A program made the translations under genes and the position numbers. Source: Pleurostoma richardsiae (taxonomy: Eukaryota > Ascomycota > Sordariomycetes > Calosphaeriales > Pleurostomataceae). Taken from it: 64,000 nucleotides of DNA. Below are positions 46,886-58,137 of the stretch, one piece after another (the first letter of the stretch is position 1; every line of letters begins with the position of its first letter). The stretch is from contig JANBVO010000017.1 of NCBI GenBank assembly GCA_030052745.1, positions 248,001-312,000 on the forward strand. The letters run 5' to 3'. The notes under the pieces were generated by a model that saw nothing but the letters and a program-made list of their open reading frames with translations, searched no databases and was not told the DNA's origin.

Positions 46886-48216
46886 GCACTGCCAAGTTGA
46901 TAGTGAAGATACCCTGTTCCTTGCGCGAGCTTCGAAGGGCTCGGCTGGCGCCGTTGTGCTTCAGCCTTTCTCAGCGACTACTCTGAGACTGCCACACCTT
47001 CTTTCATTCTAGGCGACGGCGACTCCTGCTGCAGCAATGTATCATGAATGTGCCCAAGGAATAACCCCTGAGAGCCGCAAAGTTCAGTGCTCTCGGATAC
47101 GAAGTCCTCAGCACCGGTCCGTGTTTCTTTTGCCATCCTGAGTTAGTGCCGCCTTGTCCGCGACGGGGCGTCAGGACCCCCTTCGTCTCTGCTTTAGAGT
47201 TGCTGTCATAGCTGTCAACTCCTCCTGTCTCGGGGCCAGTGGCTTAGATCATGCACCTTCGACTTCATGGCTTCTGCAAGGCGGGGACCTTCTTGCCACA
47301 GTGAAGGCGTGAGGCTCTCTAGACGTCGTCACTAAACCGCATCTGGGAAACCATGCGAATCGACGAGACCCTGACATGACAAGCTTCTGTTCAAACACCG
47401 CTAACAAGCTTAACACATAACCGTGCTGTGCATCAATCTTGGCGTGCTCCAGTATTTGCTTGGTTCTGGGCTGCGATTCCCTGGAACCGGGAGAGGATCG
47501 CGGCAGTGGTGGTGCAGTGTTTCCGAAACCAGTCTTGGCAGCGGGATCGCCTCAAGGGAACAGTTTCAGGGGGAGCAGCCTCGCCCGCCAAGCACAGCAG
47601 TCGAGCTACAGAACGCTGCTGTGCGCCGGAAAGTATAAGAGCCGACGAGGGCCCCTTCCATTGCCAAGAAGCCAAGATGTCTGCGCCTCTTAAGGGGGCC
47701 ATATCCCCCAGATTCTTGGCACCTTCAACAGCGTGAGGTTTCCGAGATCTCCGTGTAGCGCAGCTCCTATGATCGCGATCACCACCAGGATACCGGCGAT
47801 TAGGCTCTCGCGAGATGCCTTCATTGGCCTTTGAGGACGCCAGTGCATGTTTCTACACACTGGGACCCTGATAGACCAATCGCATCATCTCCCCTACATG
47901 GAGAACTCTGGGCTATCGCATCGAGGAGCCTCAGGTGGTCAGGAAGGTTGACTTGGCATCGACAGATGCTGGAGGGCGCACGGGAGCGAGAAGCCGTAGT
48001 AGCGTCATGGAATCCTCAACTCTATCAAGTATAAAGATGACGAGTCTGGCGTCCTCCGGCATCTGGATATTTCCCATCACCACCAGCATCAGCTCCAGCC
48101 TCTTCAACAGCATCTCCACAGCTTTCACTTCTCTATTTAATCTATAATCCTCCCGGCCCGGTGCCTCTTCAGTCTTCTTCTTCCGCCTTCCGCCAAACTC
48201 TCTCTCCCAAGTCAAC
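46886..48216. other. Intergenic region, 1.3 kb
   Basis: No gene recognised. The final ~100 bp has an AT-rich TATA-like patch (CTATTTAATCTATAA, about 48132-48146) roughly 75 bp before the Egh16-like start, which fits a core promoter for a strongly regulated secreted-protein gene. Confidence 0.5.
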
Positions 48217-49035
48217 ATGTCTTCCACCAGAGCCCTCGCGACCCTCCTCCTCCTCGCCGCCGCAGAGCTGGTCTCCGGACACGGCGCCATTATCAAGGCG
48301 GCCGGCGACGCGGGCGGCACCGGCATGGCCCTCGGCATCGACACCTCGACGCCCCGCGACGGCACGCGCCGCAACCCCTTCCAGCAGGACAGCACGCGCT
48401 TCCGGGGTGACGCGGCCGACACCGTGGGCGAGACCCTGGGCGGCGGCACCAACGACGTCGAGGCTGGCACCCAGGCCATCCTGGCCGAGACGGGCGACCA
48501 ATTGCCGCAGGTGACACCCGGCGGCGAGGTCAGCATGACTCTGCATCAGGTCAACGCCGACGGCGGTGGTGAGTAAACCCCCCCCATTCCATGCTTCTGA
48601 GTGGTCACAGTAGTGGTTGGCAGGCAGGAAGCTGATGACTCACTTAGGACCCTACACCTGCATGATCAACGACGATGGCACCGCGGAGACCTGGGAGGAC
48701 ATCGCGGTGACCACCACGCCGCCCGGAGAGAACTCGCGCAACCGGGTAAGCACAGTTCCCTCGCTATTCCTCACAGCCAACATGGGACTAACAGTGTGTG
48801 ACAGGACGGCGCAGCAACCGACTTCCCGCTGGTGGCCGCTGTACCCGCTGACCAGACTTGCACCGGCAGCGTCGCTGGCCAAGACAACGTCTGCCTCGTC
48901 CGGTGCCAGAACGACGCGAATGCCGGTCCCTTCGGAGGCATCGTCCCCGTACAGATCGCCGGAGCTTCGAACGCTACTGCGGCCGCGAAGCGTGGTCTGA
49001 CTGGCACCAAGCTGCGTTGGGGAAGACGAATTTGA
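48217..49035 (+). CDS. Egh16-like (gEgh16/MAS-type) secreted protein
   Basis: About 226 aa in three exons (48217-48568, 48648-48745, 48805-49035). Signal peptide [16 protein letters not shown], after which the mature protein would begin [10 protein letters not shown]. The segment [19 protein letters not shown] and the following Gly/Asp-rich region are characteristic of the Egh16/GAS/MAS family, expressed in appressoria or during plant-surface or insect contact in several fungi. Four Cys (YTCMIND, TCTGS, NVCLVRC) would form two disulfides. The biochemical role of the family is unknown. The N-terminal His after cleavage is notable because copper monooxygenases start the same way, but no other feature of that fold is evident. 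Confidence 0.88.
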
Positions 49036-49339
49036 GGTGGCTACTGAGAGTGCTGCTTTCATGGCGTGGTTTGGCGCAGAAGGACGGTTCAAGGGGGGTT
49101 CTTGTTGGCTGCTGGTGATTCAAGGGCAGGAGACCTTGTCGACCATACTACGTAATATACGGGCTGGGGACTGGAGTCACGCTATGCATTATGATGAAAA
49201 TGCAGCGACGCGAATAGAAAAGCGAGAATGAAAACGACATGATTTGATCAAGCAGTACTTTTCCTACGCTTCTGTTGATAGTGATAGTGATATTGACAAT
49301 GACAGCGTGCTCAACAAGGGCACATGAGAGAACCAGTGA
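49036..49339. other. Short convergent spacer
   Basis: Shared 3' region of the Egh16-like gene (+) and the DUF3500 gene (-). AT-richer than the coding flanks, with no gene; probably 3' UTRs and polyadenylation signals. Confidence 0.5.
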
Positions 49340-50673
49340 TCAGCCCTCCCATACGAACTCCTGCTTGACAGCCGCAGGAATAAGCGGGCGCAGGGCCATT
49401 CCGTAATCTCCTGCGTTCGGCGTCCTGAGCAACGTGTGGATGTGGAACTTTGCAGGCTCCTTGTTGGTGAGAAAGACGCCCGAGTGGTGGTCAAACTCGA
49501 TGAGGATCACTGGGCTCTGAAGGCGGAAGTAGAATGGGTCCGCGTCGGAGAAGCCCCCTATCCAGCAGAAGTAGGTCTCCTTGAACCAGGACTCGATGTC
49601 CCGCAGACGGATCTCGCGTGCCGTCTGCGGAAGAAAGAGAAGGTACTGGTTGAGGATGTCGAGGACCAGAGACCTCTGCTCGGCGGTCATGCCTGAGACG
49701 AGGACCCCTTCGTACGGTACCACGCGGTTATCTCGATAGGCACCGCACAGGTGCCTTTGGTCGTCGTGGTTCCACCTGCCGTGGGGCATCTGGGGATCCT
49801 TCATCTGCTTGTAGACTTGCGCTTTCGACTGGACGTCGGGTGGCAGGGACTGCATCAGCTGGAGCCCAAGTCTTTCCTCCACTTCGAGGATCCTGGTCCC
49901 CTTATAGGGGCCCTGATCGATGAGGTTAGGCTCTGCCCCCGTGAACCACGGTGAAGCGATAATCTGCGTCTTGTAGAGGAAGATGTTCAGGCAGAGATGG
50001 TGGCCATAGAAAGAAAAGCCCCAAGGCCGGTCGAGGGCAGGTTCGCCGAATAGGACAAAATTGTACGAGAACTCATTCATCACGGCCGGAGATTGGACCA
50101 GCTCGCCCAGGAATCCGTTGATGCGCATGGCACCGACTGCCTTCTCGTAGCCTTCAGGAGAGAGGGTCGTCTGGAGGACCTTCATCACCTTGTCGCGGAG
50201 GTCCATGGACAGCTCATCCAATCTGATCCCCTTGTCGCTCAGCAGGAATTCTGGGTTCGACCAGGTCCGCCACTCAGGGGAGTCAATATGGTAACGGATC
50301 CGTGCTGACTGGTGCTCATCAAGACCAGAGATGACTCTGTTGGTAGCGTCGACGATGTCGCCAATTGGCACGCCCTCGTCCTGAAGCTTGAACAACCCCG
50401 TTCTGACATGTCCTGTGGTTGTTCAGCCTGTCTGCCGGCGGGAGAGTGGTCCAGAAAGCACATACCGTCATTGGTGACGCCTTTGAAGGGCTCCTTCAGG
50501 AGCTCCAGCCAGTGCAGGTAGAGCGCGTGAAGCCACGGCGGCACACCCCCTTCCTTGAATGCCTTTGCGTAAACGCGGGCATCCTGCTCCTTCATGGTGG
50601 TGAACCGCGGGATGCTGAGATCAGGCAAGAATTGGCGGTACTCGCCTCCATGCTGCGGTGCGTTACCAGCCAT
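49340..50673 (-). CDS. DUF3500 family protein
   Basis: Two exons (50673-50466 and 50412-49340; 53-nt intron) give about 426 aa. The sequence matches the DUF3500 family by its conserved blocks: YNFVLFGEPALDRPWGFSF followed by GHHLCLN, a FTGAEPN segment, GMTAEQRSLVLDILNQYL, CWIGG, and VILIEFDHHSGVFL. The last of these ends with a His-His pair, and together with GHHLCLN and HIHTLLRTPN this gives several conserved His that could bind a metal. No signal peptide or membrane segment is visible. The biochemical function of the family is not established. It lies next to the P450/hydrolase/permease/dioxygenase genes, but I found no exact CTGCCGG within 500 bp upstream, so membership in that cluster is uncertain. 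Confidence 0.85.
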
Positions 50674-51806
50674 TTCATCCGATCGGTGCAGAATCTCCCC
50701 GAGAAGTTAATAGGACAATGTCAGATAATCAAGCAATAGAGGTCATTTGACTCTGTATTCTCAGACTTAAAGCAGCCGAGTGTCGCGGACGTTGCTGTGA
50801 GAGAGAAGCCGAATTCGACGTCGGGGACAGAACACGGCCAAGCCTTGGAGCACCCTCGAGCCACGACCACACCGTCCAAGCCTGTAAGACGACGGTCGGT
50901 TCAAGTATACGCAATACTCGTTCGGCCCCGAGGTTACTGCAGCTGTGCTCCAACAGAACGTTGGACGAGGCAGGTGAAGAGGTGGTCCGATTGCGGGGTG
51001 CGTGCGGCGCCAGGACGAGCGGAGCTCAGGGCGGACAGTGGACCCTCGGCACATGGGCCGGCGTGGGCCGCGTGGCCGGTAAAATGCTCCGCCGGCGGCC
51101 CGGCCGTAGATGTGTTCCCGAAGGTCTGACAGCTCTGAAGAAGACGCCCATGGCATGTTCCGCGCTGCAAGATTGATGCTAATTAAATCTTAAACTTGGG
51201 CCAAGATGACGGATCTTTAAAGGCGAAGGAGCAAGTTACAGGTTAAGTCACCTTCAAGTGCTGAAAGATGCTCGCGTTGCAGCTTGTCCGGTGTGCAGGT
51301 TTATCTCACAACCGTCGCTGAGTTTCTTTATCTAACGAGTTATGGACCGTTAGAATTGTGCCTTCGCCGCAACGGCCTTGTAACTGAGACGGAATACATC
51401 TACATAAATACAGTAAACAGAAACACCGAGAACCTTTCGAGCCTGGCCTTGTTTAAGCTATGCTGAGGATACAAGTTCCAGCTCGCTTATACTTCAGGCT
51501 ACCCGTTCTACTAATCATAGTAGCAGAGAGACTCCATGGTTAATATCTTATTCAAAACCGACAGCTCAAACAAAGAGATTCGTTCAGCTATGTTCAAGTT
51601 GCCAGGTTCTACGTCTATTCCTTTACGCCCGAAGCTGAGTTTCAGCACTGCTAACAAGCCTCTTCAAATCAACTCTCCCAGGGTCCAGAAACCTTCCTGC
51701 TGTAGTACGCGGAGGTTTCGGACACTTCTATAGCTAACTAAGAACTGCAACTACATCTCATGCGGTCTGATACGTCCTAGGCCTTTCTATAACGGCATCA
51801 GCATAC
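50674..51806. other. Intergenic region, 1.1 kb, AT-richer half
   Basis: 50674-51170 is GC-rich and holds the DUF3500 promoter. 51180-51780 is clearly richer in A+T than the surrounding DNA and without a gene, possibly decayed or mildly mutated repeat sequence. The 3' end of the P450 gene follows. Confidence 0.45.
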
Positions 51807-53812
51807 CTATGAAGCCGCACGTGCAGATGCTCGGAGCAGCTCCTCTGCCTTCGGCGATCTCGGCGAAAAGCTAACAGGGAACGGTAATGGGTGTCTGATA
51901 TTGAGGTCAGCGCAGAATAGCAAGCAAACACCAGGTTGAAGACTTACGCTTGGCCCCTATAAGACCACTCAGGCTCGAACGGTGTCCGCTTGCCCTCAGC
52001 ATCTAGGGGGTACTGTATGTCCATCGTAGCAATCATGTTCGCCAGCACGATCGTTAGGCTGTTCTCCGCCAGGTTCCTCCCGATGCATATCCGCCGACCG
52101 AAGCCGAAGTTACCCACCGGGAACGGCTCGGCGTTGCCGCCCTCCTCCTTGGGCAGGTAGCGCTCGGGCCGGAAACTGAAGGGGTCGGCGTAGACGGCGT
52201 CATTGTGGTGCATGGCCCACACGTTCTGGTAGACAATGGTTCCTTTGGGGATGAACATGCCGTTGTAGACATCGTCGTTGACAGCCGCGTGCGGGATGCC
52301 GAGGGGTGAGAGGGGGTTCATGCGGTACGTCTCCTGTAGGATGAGGTTGAGATACGGCAGATTAGGGATGTCGTCCCAGGTCGGGAGTCGGCCATTGCCA
52401 ACAACACGGTCAATCTCTTCCTGCGCCTTAGCCAGGAGATCAGGGTTCTGCATGAGGTACAGTGCGAAGAGGACGACTGTTGTTGCGGTCTAAGTAGCGA
52501 GGTGAGCAACGCGTCATGAGGCAGCAGACATGGAAGGGTCTGTCCTTACGGTGTCATTTCCGGCAATGTAGATGGCCGCAGCGGCTCCCCGGATGTCGTC
52601 CATGGTGAACTCGTTGTTCTGACCCTTTTCAATGTTGCCGTTGTAAATGTTGAGACGATCGTGGGCAAAGCACTTGCGGTTGATCTTCTCGTCCTATCCA
52701 TGAGGTCAGCGGCGGCCTGGCAACTTAACTTGGAGCACTACAAGACGTACAACTTCTTTCTTCGCTTGAGCAAAGGGAATATTCGTGATAGCCTCGATGG
52801 CCCAGCGCCACTTGCGCGCGTAGCGCAGCCGTTCCATAAATGGGAGCCAGGTCGGCAGACGACGAGCTATTATCACATACGTTCTTAGCATGCTGACCTG
52901 ACGGCGGAACGGCACACAACACGGAAACTCGGATCGAGACCTACTGGCTGGGAAACGATCCACAATGCTACTCGCGGGGGCACCGGAGTTGCTAATGGCT
53001 TCAGCTGCATCATCCGCGATCTTGATCCAGGGGCTGTTGGGTCCATCGACGTCGATCCCGAAACTGATATTGAGGACAATGGCAACAGCGAACCTGCGGA
53101 CCGCGCTGTTCCAGTTTTCCGGATCGTCCAGGACGCTGTTCAGGAATATCAAGGCCTGCCGTCGCTGGTTGTCTTGGTACTGACGGATCTGAGACTTGCT
53201 GAATGCGGGCTGAAGGACCTTGCGATGGCGCTGCATCTGGGGACCCCAGCGCAGCCAGGTAAGAGTTGGTGCCCATCCCATCCTGCGTGGTCGTTAGCAC
53301 ATTTGCAAAGGAGATGCAGTGGACAACTGGCTTTACTCTTCAAAGAGGATGAACCTCGGTCGGTCGCTGTAGTTTGATCCTCGCTTGTCTAGAAGGTCTA
53401 CAGCCGCCTGCAGGCTGTTGAGGACAACCCATTTCGTGCCGAAAGTCTCAAAGTAGAGAACATCCGACTCTGCGAGGTTGTGTTAGTCTGATTGCGTGCA
53501 GGATAGGCCGGGATAGGTTTCTGATGCTTCAGACCCGCCTTGTTTCCGTTTGACAAGAAGTATCCAAGCAAACAATGTGTAGCAGGTAAGGAGAACAAAC
53601 TTACTATACTCCTTGCCCCATTCGGCATATTTCTTGAAAGCTGCCACGAAGGGTACTACCCTGTAGTGACCTAAGAGGAACTCCCCAGGGGGTCCCGGTG
53701 GAAGCGGGTATTTGCGCTTTCCAAAGATCCGAGGAATGATGTACACGACAACCAATATCGCCGCGCTGGCCAGGCCCAGGATAATGGGACTGGGAAGCTG
53801 GAAAGAATCCAT
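51807..53812 (-). CDS. Cytochrome P450 monooxygenase
   Basis: ER-anchored haem-thiolate monooxygenase, about 522 aa in seven exons (53812-53605, 53469-53337, 53282-52945, 52866-52751, 52693-52550, 52489-51948, 51894-51807); all junction phases agree. N-terminal membrane anchor (PIILGLASAAILVVVYIIPR) and proline hinge LPPGPPGEFLLGHY. Also present: the C-helix W-x-x-x-R-like region (WLRWGPQMQRHRK), the I-helix oxygen motif AGNDTTATT (split by an intron), the K-helix ETYRMNP, FRPERYLP, and the haem loop FGFGRRICIGRNLAE with the ligand Cys. Resembles the broad OrdA/CYP620-like group rather than phenylacetate hydroxylases (CYP504). In context it is a candidate first oxidation step of the adjacent catabolic genes; substrate unknown. 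Confidence 0.93.
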
Positions 53813-54317
53813 TGCTTGTGGTCCAAGTATTCCAACCCAGGTAATTGTTTTGTGAGTGAAACTGAAGTATCGCCAAGGACTATGAGCCTCCTCTCATAGG
53901 CTTGTGAGGCTTTATGGAGGAGTGTGCTCGTGCGGACTCAAGTGATTAGGTCGCCCGGCCGTCCGCTGTACTGCAGGAGGAGCCACGCTAAAGCAACCAC
54001 AAATAGCTAAGGTACGATAAGCTTTGGAGGGGCGGCCGGCAGTTTCTGCCGGATAGGCACCCGATATAGCGGAGTTGCTCGGCCGTGGTCATCCAAGACA
54101 ATTCCGGAGCACTGGGAAATGACCAACAATGTAAGATGCCAGGGGACAGTAGCTCGGTCACGCCCCTCCACAATACCGGAAGAACAACACGGAGAGGGAG
54201 AACAGATTCTGGCACGTCGCACATTGAGATTATGTAGCTTGAACTGGCTTGATTGTCTTCAATGTAGAGGTAACGGTACATGAGTGGCTGTGATACAACG
54301 CCAGATTACAGATCATG
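53813..54317. other. P450 promoter region
   Basis: 505 bp between the P450 start and the 3' end of the hydrolase gene. It contains the 17-bp palindrome at 54036-54052, about 225 bp upstream of the P450 ATG. No gene. Confidence 0.6.
54036..54052. promoter_or_regulatory. Palindromic CTGCCGG site upstream of the P450
   Basis: CCGGCAGTTTCTGCCGG is a perfect inverted repeat of CCGGCAG around a 3-bp spacer. It contains inverted CGG/CCG triplets as bound by Zn2Cys6 dimers. The half-site recurs upstream of the other genes of the 51.8-64 kb cluster. Confidence 0.6.
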
Positions 54318-55102
54318 CTACGCTGGCCATGACCACCCTCTTTTCAGCCCTTCCGCAGCATCCGCCGATGTTATGACGTCTCCCATCTTGGCTCGAATAT
54401 CGAACAGGTTCGCAAAATGCGTCTCTTTGCAGGTGTCTGCACACGCGTCGGCGGCGATCTAGTGATGTCAGATGTCAGCAACGCCTTCCTCCAGTAATCC
54501 CACTGGATCGCCTCGTAACTCACAATTCCTCGGAACCCCAGCCCCTGGGCATCCAGGACGCTCTGTCGGATCTCACCGCCCGTCTTTGCCCCGCAGAAGA
54601 CCAGCGTGTCAACGCCAAGTACAGTCAGCTGGGTAGCGAGGTTCGTCCCGAAGAACGCGCTGGCGAACTTCTTGTCGACGAGCAGATCCGGCACTGTCTT
54701 CATACCCTCGATCACGTCCCGGAGCGGCTGTAGTGGCTCAAGGAACCCAGCCAAGTTTCTGCTGTCCTTCTCTCCGAAGACAGTCAGTACCTCCGCTGGA
54801 ATCTTCTGTGACCACAGTCCGGCGTCGCGCAGCTTCGGGTTGGTAAACAACGTCCGCGCCCAGATCACTGGGCATCCGCCACCGCGAGCTGCCGCAACGA
54901 GGGACTCGACAGTGCCCGGTAGTGATTTGCCCGTCCCGCACGTCGATGTGAGCAGGGACAAAGGAGAGTCTGGCGAAAAGTAGGCATTTCCGACGTCGAT
55001 GATGATCAGCGCCGGACGTGAGCCCCAGCCCAACGGTTTCTGCTTCTTGTTGGATATATTTTCCGCGTATGCGGGATAGTCATCTGGAGAGAGTGCAGAC
55101 AT
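54318..55102 (-). CDS. Isochorismatase-like cysteine-hydrolase family protein, nucleophile Cys absent
   Basis: Two exons (55102-54524 and 54458-54318; 65-nt intron) give about 239 aa, the usual size. The fold is that of isochorismatase/N-carbamoylsarcosine amidohydrolase hydrolases: LGWGSRPALIIIDVGNAYF (catalytic Asp), PVIWARTLF, LLVDKKFASAFFGTNL (catalytic Lys), then VDTLVFCGAKTGGEIRQSVL. In active members the last block has Cys in T-S-G/V-C-V-R; here the aligned position is Glu (TGGEIR), although a Cys is present eight residues earlier. Splicing restores IAADACADTCKETHFANLFDI. The family hydrolyses amides, imides and vinyl ethers; with the Cys replaced, this protein could be inactive, regulatory or use other chemistry. 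Part of the CTGCCGG cluster and paralogous to the gene at 63555. Confidence 0.88.
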
Positions 55103-55790
55103 GGTGAACCTGAAGACGCCTGGAAACGAGTAAGGGAGCGAGTCTGTCCCTACAGCGTGCGCAGGAGTAGAGAGCTGCTGATGTTATCACGCAGCTTAAC
55201 AATCATGCCCCTTACCACATGAATACACATGCCGGGCACTATGATGCTGTTCTGCTCACAAGAAGTCTACGGAGGAAATTGCCGTAGGTAAGAGCCCGGG
55301 CCGGAGGGGTCCGGCACAACAGGTCCGGCCGGCATCTCGTCTCACCGCGGGACCGACGCCGGCAGGACTTCCCTTCCAGCACTAATCTAATATTCTACGG
55401 CAGAGGTGCGAGTAATAGGAAGACACGGCCTCACTAGGAGTTTATTGTGGTCTTCCCTTCTTGGGAAATAGTAGATACACCCCATAGTTTCCTTTCCGAG
55501 GTGAGAATGAAAAGACGCTCGACACTCCAATAGATCGCACTTCCGGGTAGGCACTGGATGTCTTGAACGAAGCACTTAACATGAACAATGGTAATCATAG
55601 CTTTGCATGAGCCTTGGTAACGATCTTGTGACAATAGTCTATTAAATGAATATTGATTTATGTGGAAAGAAAATCGATTAACTCGTCAAGGGTCACATAG
55701 AAGTGAAACTGTTTAATACAGTCTCTCAACAACTATCACCAAACATACGTTTCCGTTAAAACAACTACAGACTAGGAGAGAGCCGACGAT
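55103..55790. other. Intergenic region with hydrolase promoter
   Basis: 688 bp. The GC-rich part near the hydrolase holds CCGGCCGGCA at 55325-55334 and CCGGCAG at 55359-55365; the distal part (55560-55790) is AT-rich and is the 3' end of the permease gene. No gene. Confidence 0.55.
55359..55365 (-). promoter_or_regulatory. CTGCCGG half-site upstream of hydrolase 1
   Basis: CCGGCAG, the complement of CTGCCGG, about 260 bp upstream of the hydrolase start. A related CCGGCCGGCA lies 25 bp closer to the gene. Confidence 0.45.
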
Positions 55791-57401
55791 CTAAAGTCTC
55801 CCACGGTACTTGATCTCGAAGGACCTCAGGGGCAGATAGATCAAAATGCCAAGGACGACCGCGAACTCGAAGCCAAGGTCGCCAGTCACCTTAGCAATAG
55901 GCCCAGTGTACCAAGCCTGGTCCATCGACGGCACAACAAGAGCGAACGGAATCAAGAGACCCGCGAGAGCAGCAAGCCCCGAGGGGAGCTCCTTGGCATT
56001 GTTCCAGATCTTGTGGTCGAACGACGAGGCCTTTCCCTTGCGGAAGACGAACCACTCTGTGAGGAGGATGCCGGTGAAAGCGGCGCTCCAGTAGCTGATG
56101 ACGCCGAGGAAGTTCTCAAGGGAGTCGAAGAAGGACTCGGAAGCAGCAATGCCGACGCCGATGTCGATGGCCGTGATGGCAATGACGAACACGATGCGAG
56201 GCACCTTGGCGAACTTGGGCCAGATGATCTGGAAGTTGAGCGAGACGGAGTAGAACCCGGGAGAGATCTGCGAGACGACGCTGAGGGCGAGAATGACGGC
56301 GATGAATTTGCCGAAGTTGCCCAAGGGGTGCAGCATCGCCACCAGGATACCGCCCACCGAGTCACGGTCGTTGGCCTCGGCCCACGCGGGGATGTTGGGC
56401 ACGGCACCGCCGATGGCGGCTCCGAGGACCATGAGCAGGATGGACGGGATGCAGATGCCCATCCAGCAGTACATGAAGATCCGCCAGCGCGGGGCACGAG
56501 GACCCAGGTAGACGGCGATGTCGCCGACCGTGGTGCTGTACGGGAGCATGTAGCCAGCGATCAGGCTGATGAAGGTGATGATGGTTGACGCTTCGGACGC
56601 CGCCGCGGGGACTTGATGCTTCAACTTCGAACCACCAGAGCCGACGGTGATGACAATGGCAATCAGGGCAGGAATCCACGCCCATCGCTCGTAGTGGTGA
56701 ATGACCTGGAAGCCTCCAAAGGCCGGCACCATTGCGAGAATTGCGACAATGACGATGCCAACTGCCTGGCTGATGTGATCATCGGAGACAGCAGCGAGAG
56801 TCTGGCCAGCGGTCACGAGACAGATAATGCTGTACCCGCAGAGGGTCATCATGTTAAGGATGGCCACCAGGATGTTGGGATACATGCCGAAGCAGTATCG
56901 GGCCTGTATCATCTGTCTCATGCCGGTCTGTGGGGAGATTGTCTCGATGAAGGCCGGTGGGATGCACATGAGCAGCGAGAAGAAGAGGATGAGGAGGCAA
57001 GTGTCCCGGAGGCTCATGCCAAAGTCCAAGGTCCCAAGCATGCCGGTGACAATTCTGCGCTTCAATGTCAGCCATGTCGCACTTCACGCTATACGTAGAC
57101 GAGTGTTGACTCACGGCAGAGGGCACAGCAAACTGGTGCACCAAACTGTGAAGATCTTGTTGAAGGCCGAGTCGGTTCGGAGCTCCTCCGGCACCGGCTG
57201 CACGCCGCGGAGCTCCACGCCGGACGCCGAGAGAAACTTCCATACCTTGTCCAGGGTTGGGTTGCTCAGGACTTGCGATTCACCTTCGATCACGTCGACG
57301 TCGGTGACGGTAGAGGGCCCGACGGCGAGCTTTTCCGCCTTCTCGGGGTCGTGAACGGCATGCTCTGAGTTGGGCACGGAGCCACTGATCGAAGAAGCCA
57401 T
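55791..57401 (-). CDS. NCS1 purine-cytosine permease (Fcy2-like)
   Basis: Proton-coupled plasma-membrane transporter, about 516 aa in two exons (57401-57115 and 57054-55791; 60-nt intron). A ~90-residue cytosolic N-terminus precedes about 12 membrane segments. Conserved features of fungal Fcy2/FcyB-type carriers: TGMLGTLDFGMSLRDTCLL, the PQTGMRQMIQARYCFG loop after TM2, GYSIICLVTAGQTLAAVSDD, GFQVIHHYERWAWIP, YMLPYSTTVGDIAVYL and the C-terminal SYWSAAFTGILLTEWFVFRK region (here YWSAAFTGILLTEW). Typical substrates are cytosine, purines and related N-heterocycles. Lying between a hydrolase and a ring-cleaving dioxygenase, it probably imports the pathway substrate; this is an inference. Confidence 0.93.
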
Positions 57402-58137
57402 GTTTGCGGGGCTTTTCTGTCAAAGATCAGGGGCGTATTCTTCACCACAGAATGAGGAGAGAGGCTGGTTTCGGTCTCTGTCACTCCTCGAACCCCCTTC
57501 GCTTCATCATCTTAATTGAGGTTGATACCACTTATACGCCTTCATCGGCAGCTCACCCTCCCCCACGGCGAGGCCCTGGTCATCGCAAAGTGCCTATCTG
57601 CCTGGACATGGCCGGCAGAGTTTCTCGGGTCACCAAACCCTCGATAAAGCTAGTCCAGAGTACAGCAAGGCCCCAAGACTAGCGTCGCCGGTCTGATAAG
57701 AGTGATCGCGGAGCACGGAGGTAAGGAAGCCTGTTACCACTGTCATGGGCCGTAGATAACGCTGCAAGCCTCCTGGTCCCCACACCGAACGCTAAGGAGC
57801 TAGGGTCAATCCCCCTCTCGCACATCGATGTTCAGGGGCGTCGGCGATCCAATCGACAAGGACGCATTGTAAGCGAGGCCCGGCCATTCACAGACGTTAT
57901 CGGGGCAGGACAGCATCCCGGCCGTCCCGGCACAACGCGGCATCTGGTAGGGCAAGCATTGAACAGCCATGGAGACTGAAGACATTGCGACAAGGCACCT
58001 GCGCTTGATCGATACAGTATGTTCATTGAGAAGATAATGACTAGAATAGAGTTTGTACAGTTCAGGGCCGGAGCGTCTCCCAGCAGACACTTGAAGGCTA
58101 ACATCCTGCGTTCTGGCTTCCTGATGCGTTTGGAGCT
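57402..58137. other. Permease promoter and dioxygenase 3' region
   Basis: 736 bp. Contains CCGGCAG at 57612-57618, about 210 bp upstream of the permease ATG. The long open frame running 57806-58795 on the minus strand arises from reading through the last dioxygenase intron and is not a gene. Confidence 0.6.
57612..57618 (-). promoter_or_regulatory. CTGCCGG half-site upstream of the permease
   Basis: CCGGCAG followed by AGTTTCTCGGG. The right arm is an imperfect match to the P450 palindrome CCGGCAG-TTT-CTGCCGG, suggesting a degraded version of the same dimer site. Confidence 0.45.

Noticed and set aside
54371-54530. Hydrolase ending at the in-frame stop at 54371
   Set aside because: A GTGAGT...ACTAG intron at 54459-54523 restores a conserved C-terminal segment ending at 54318.
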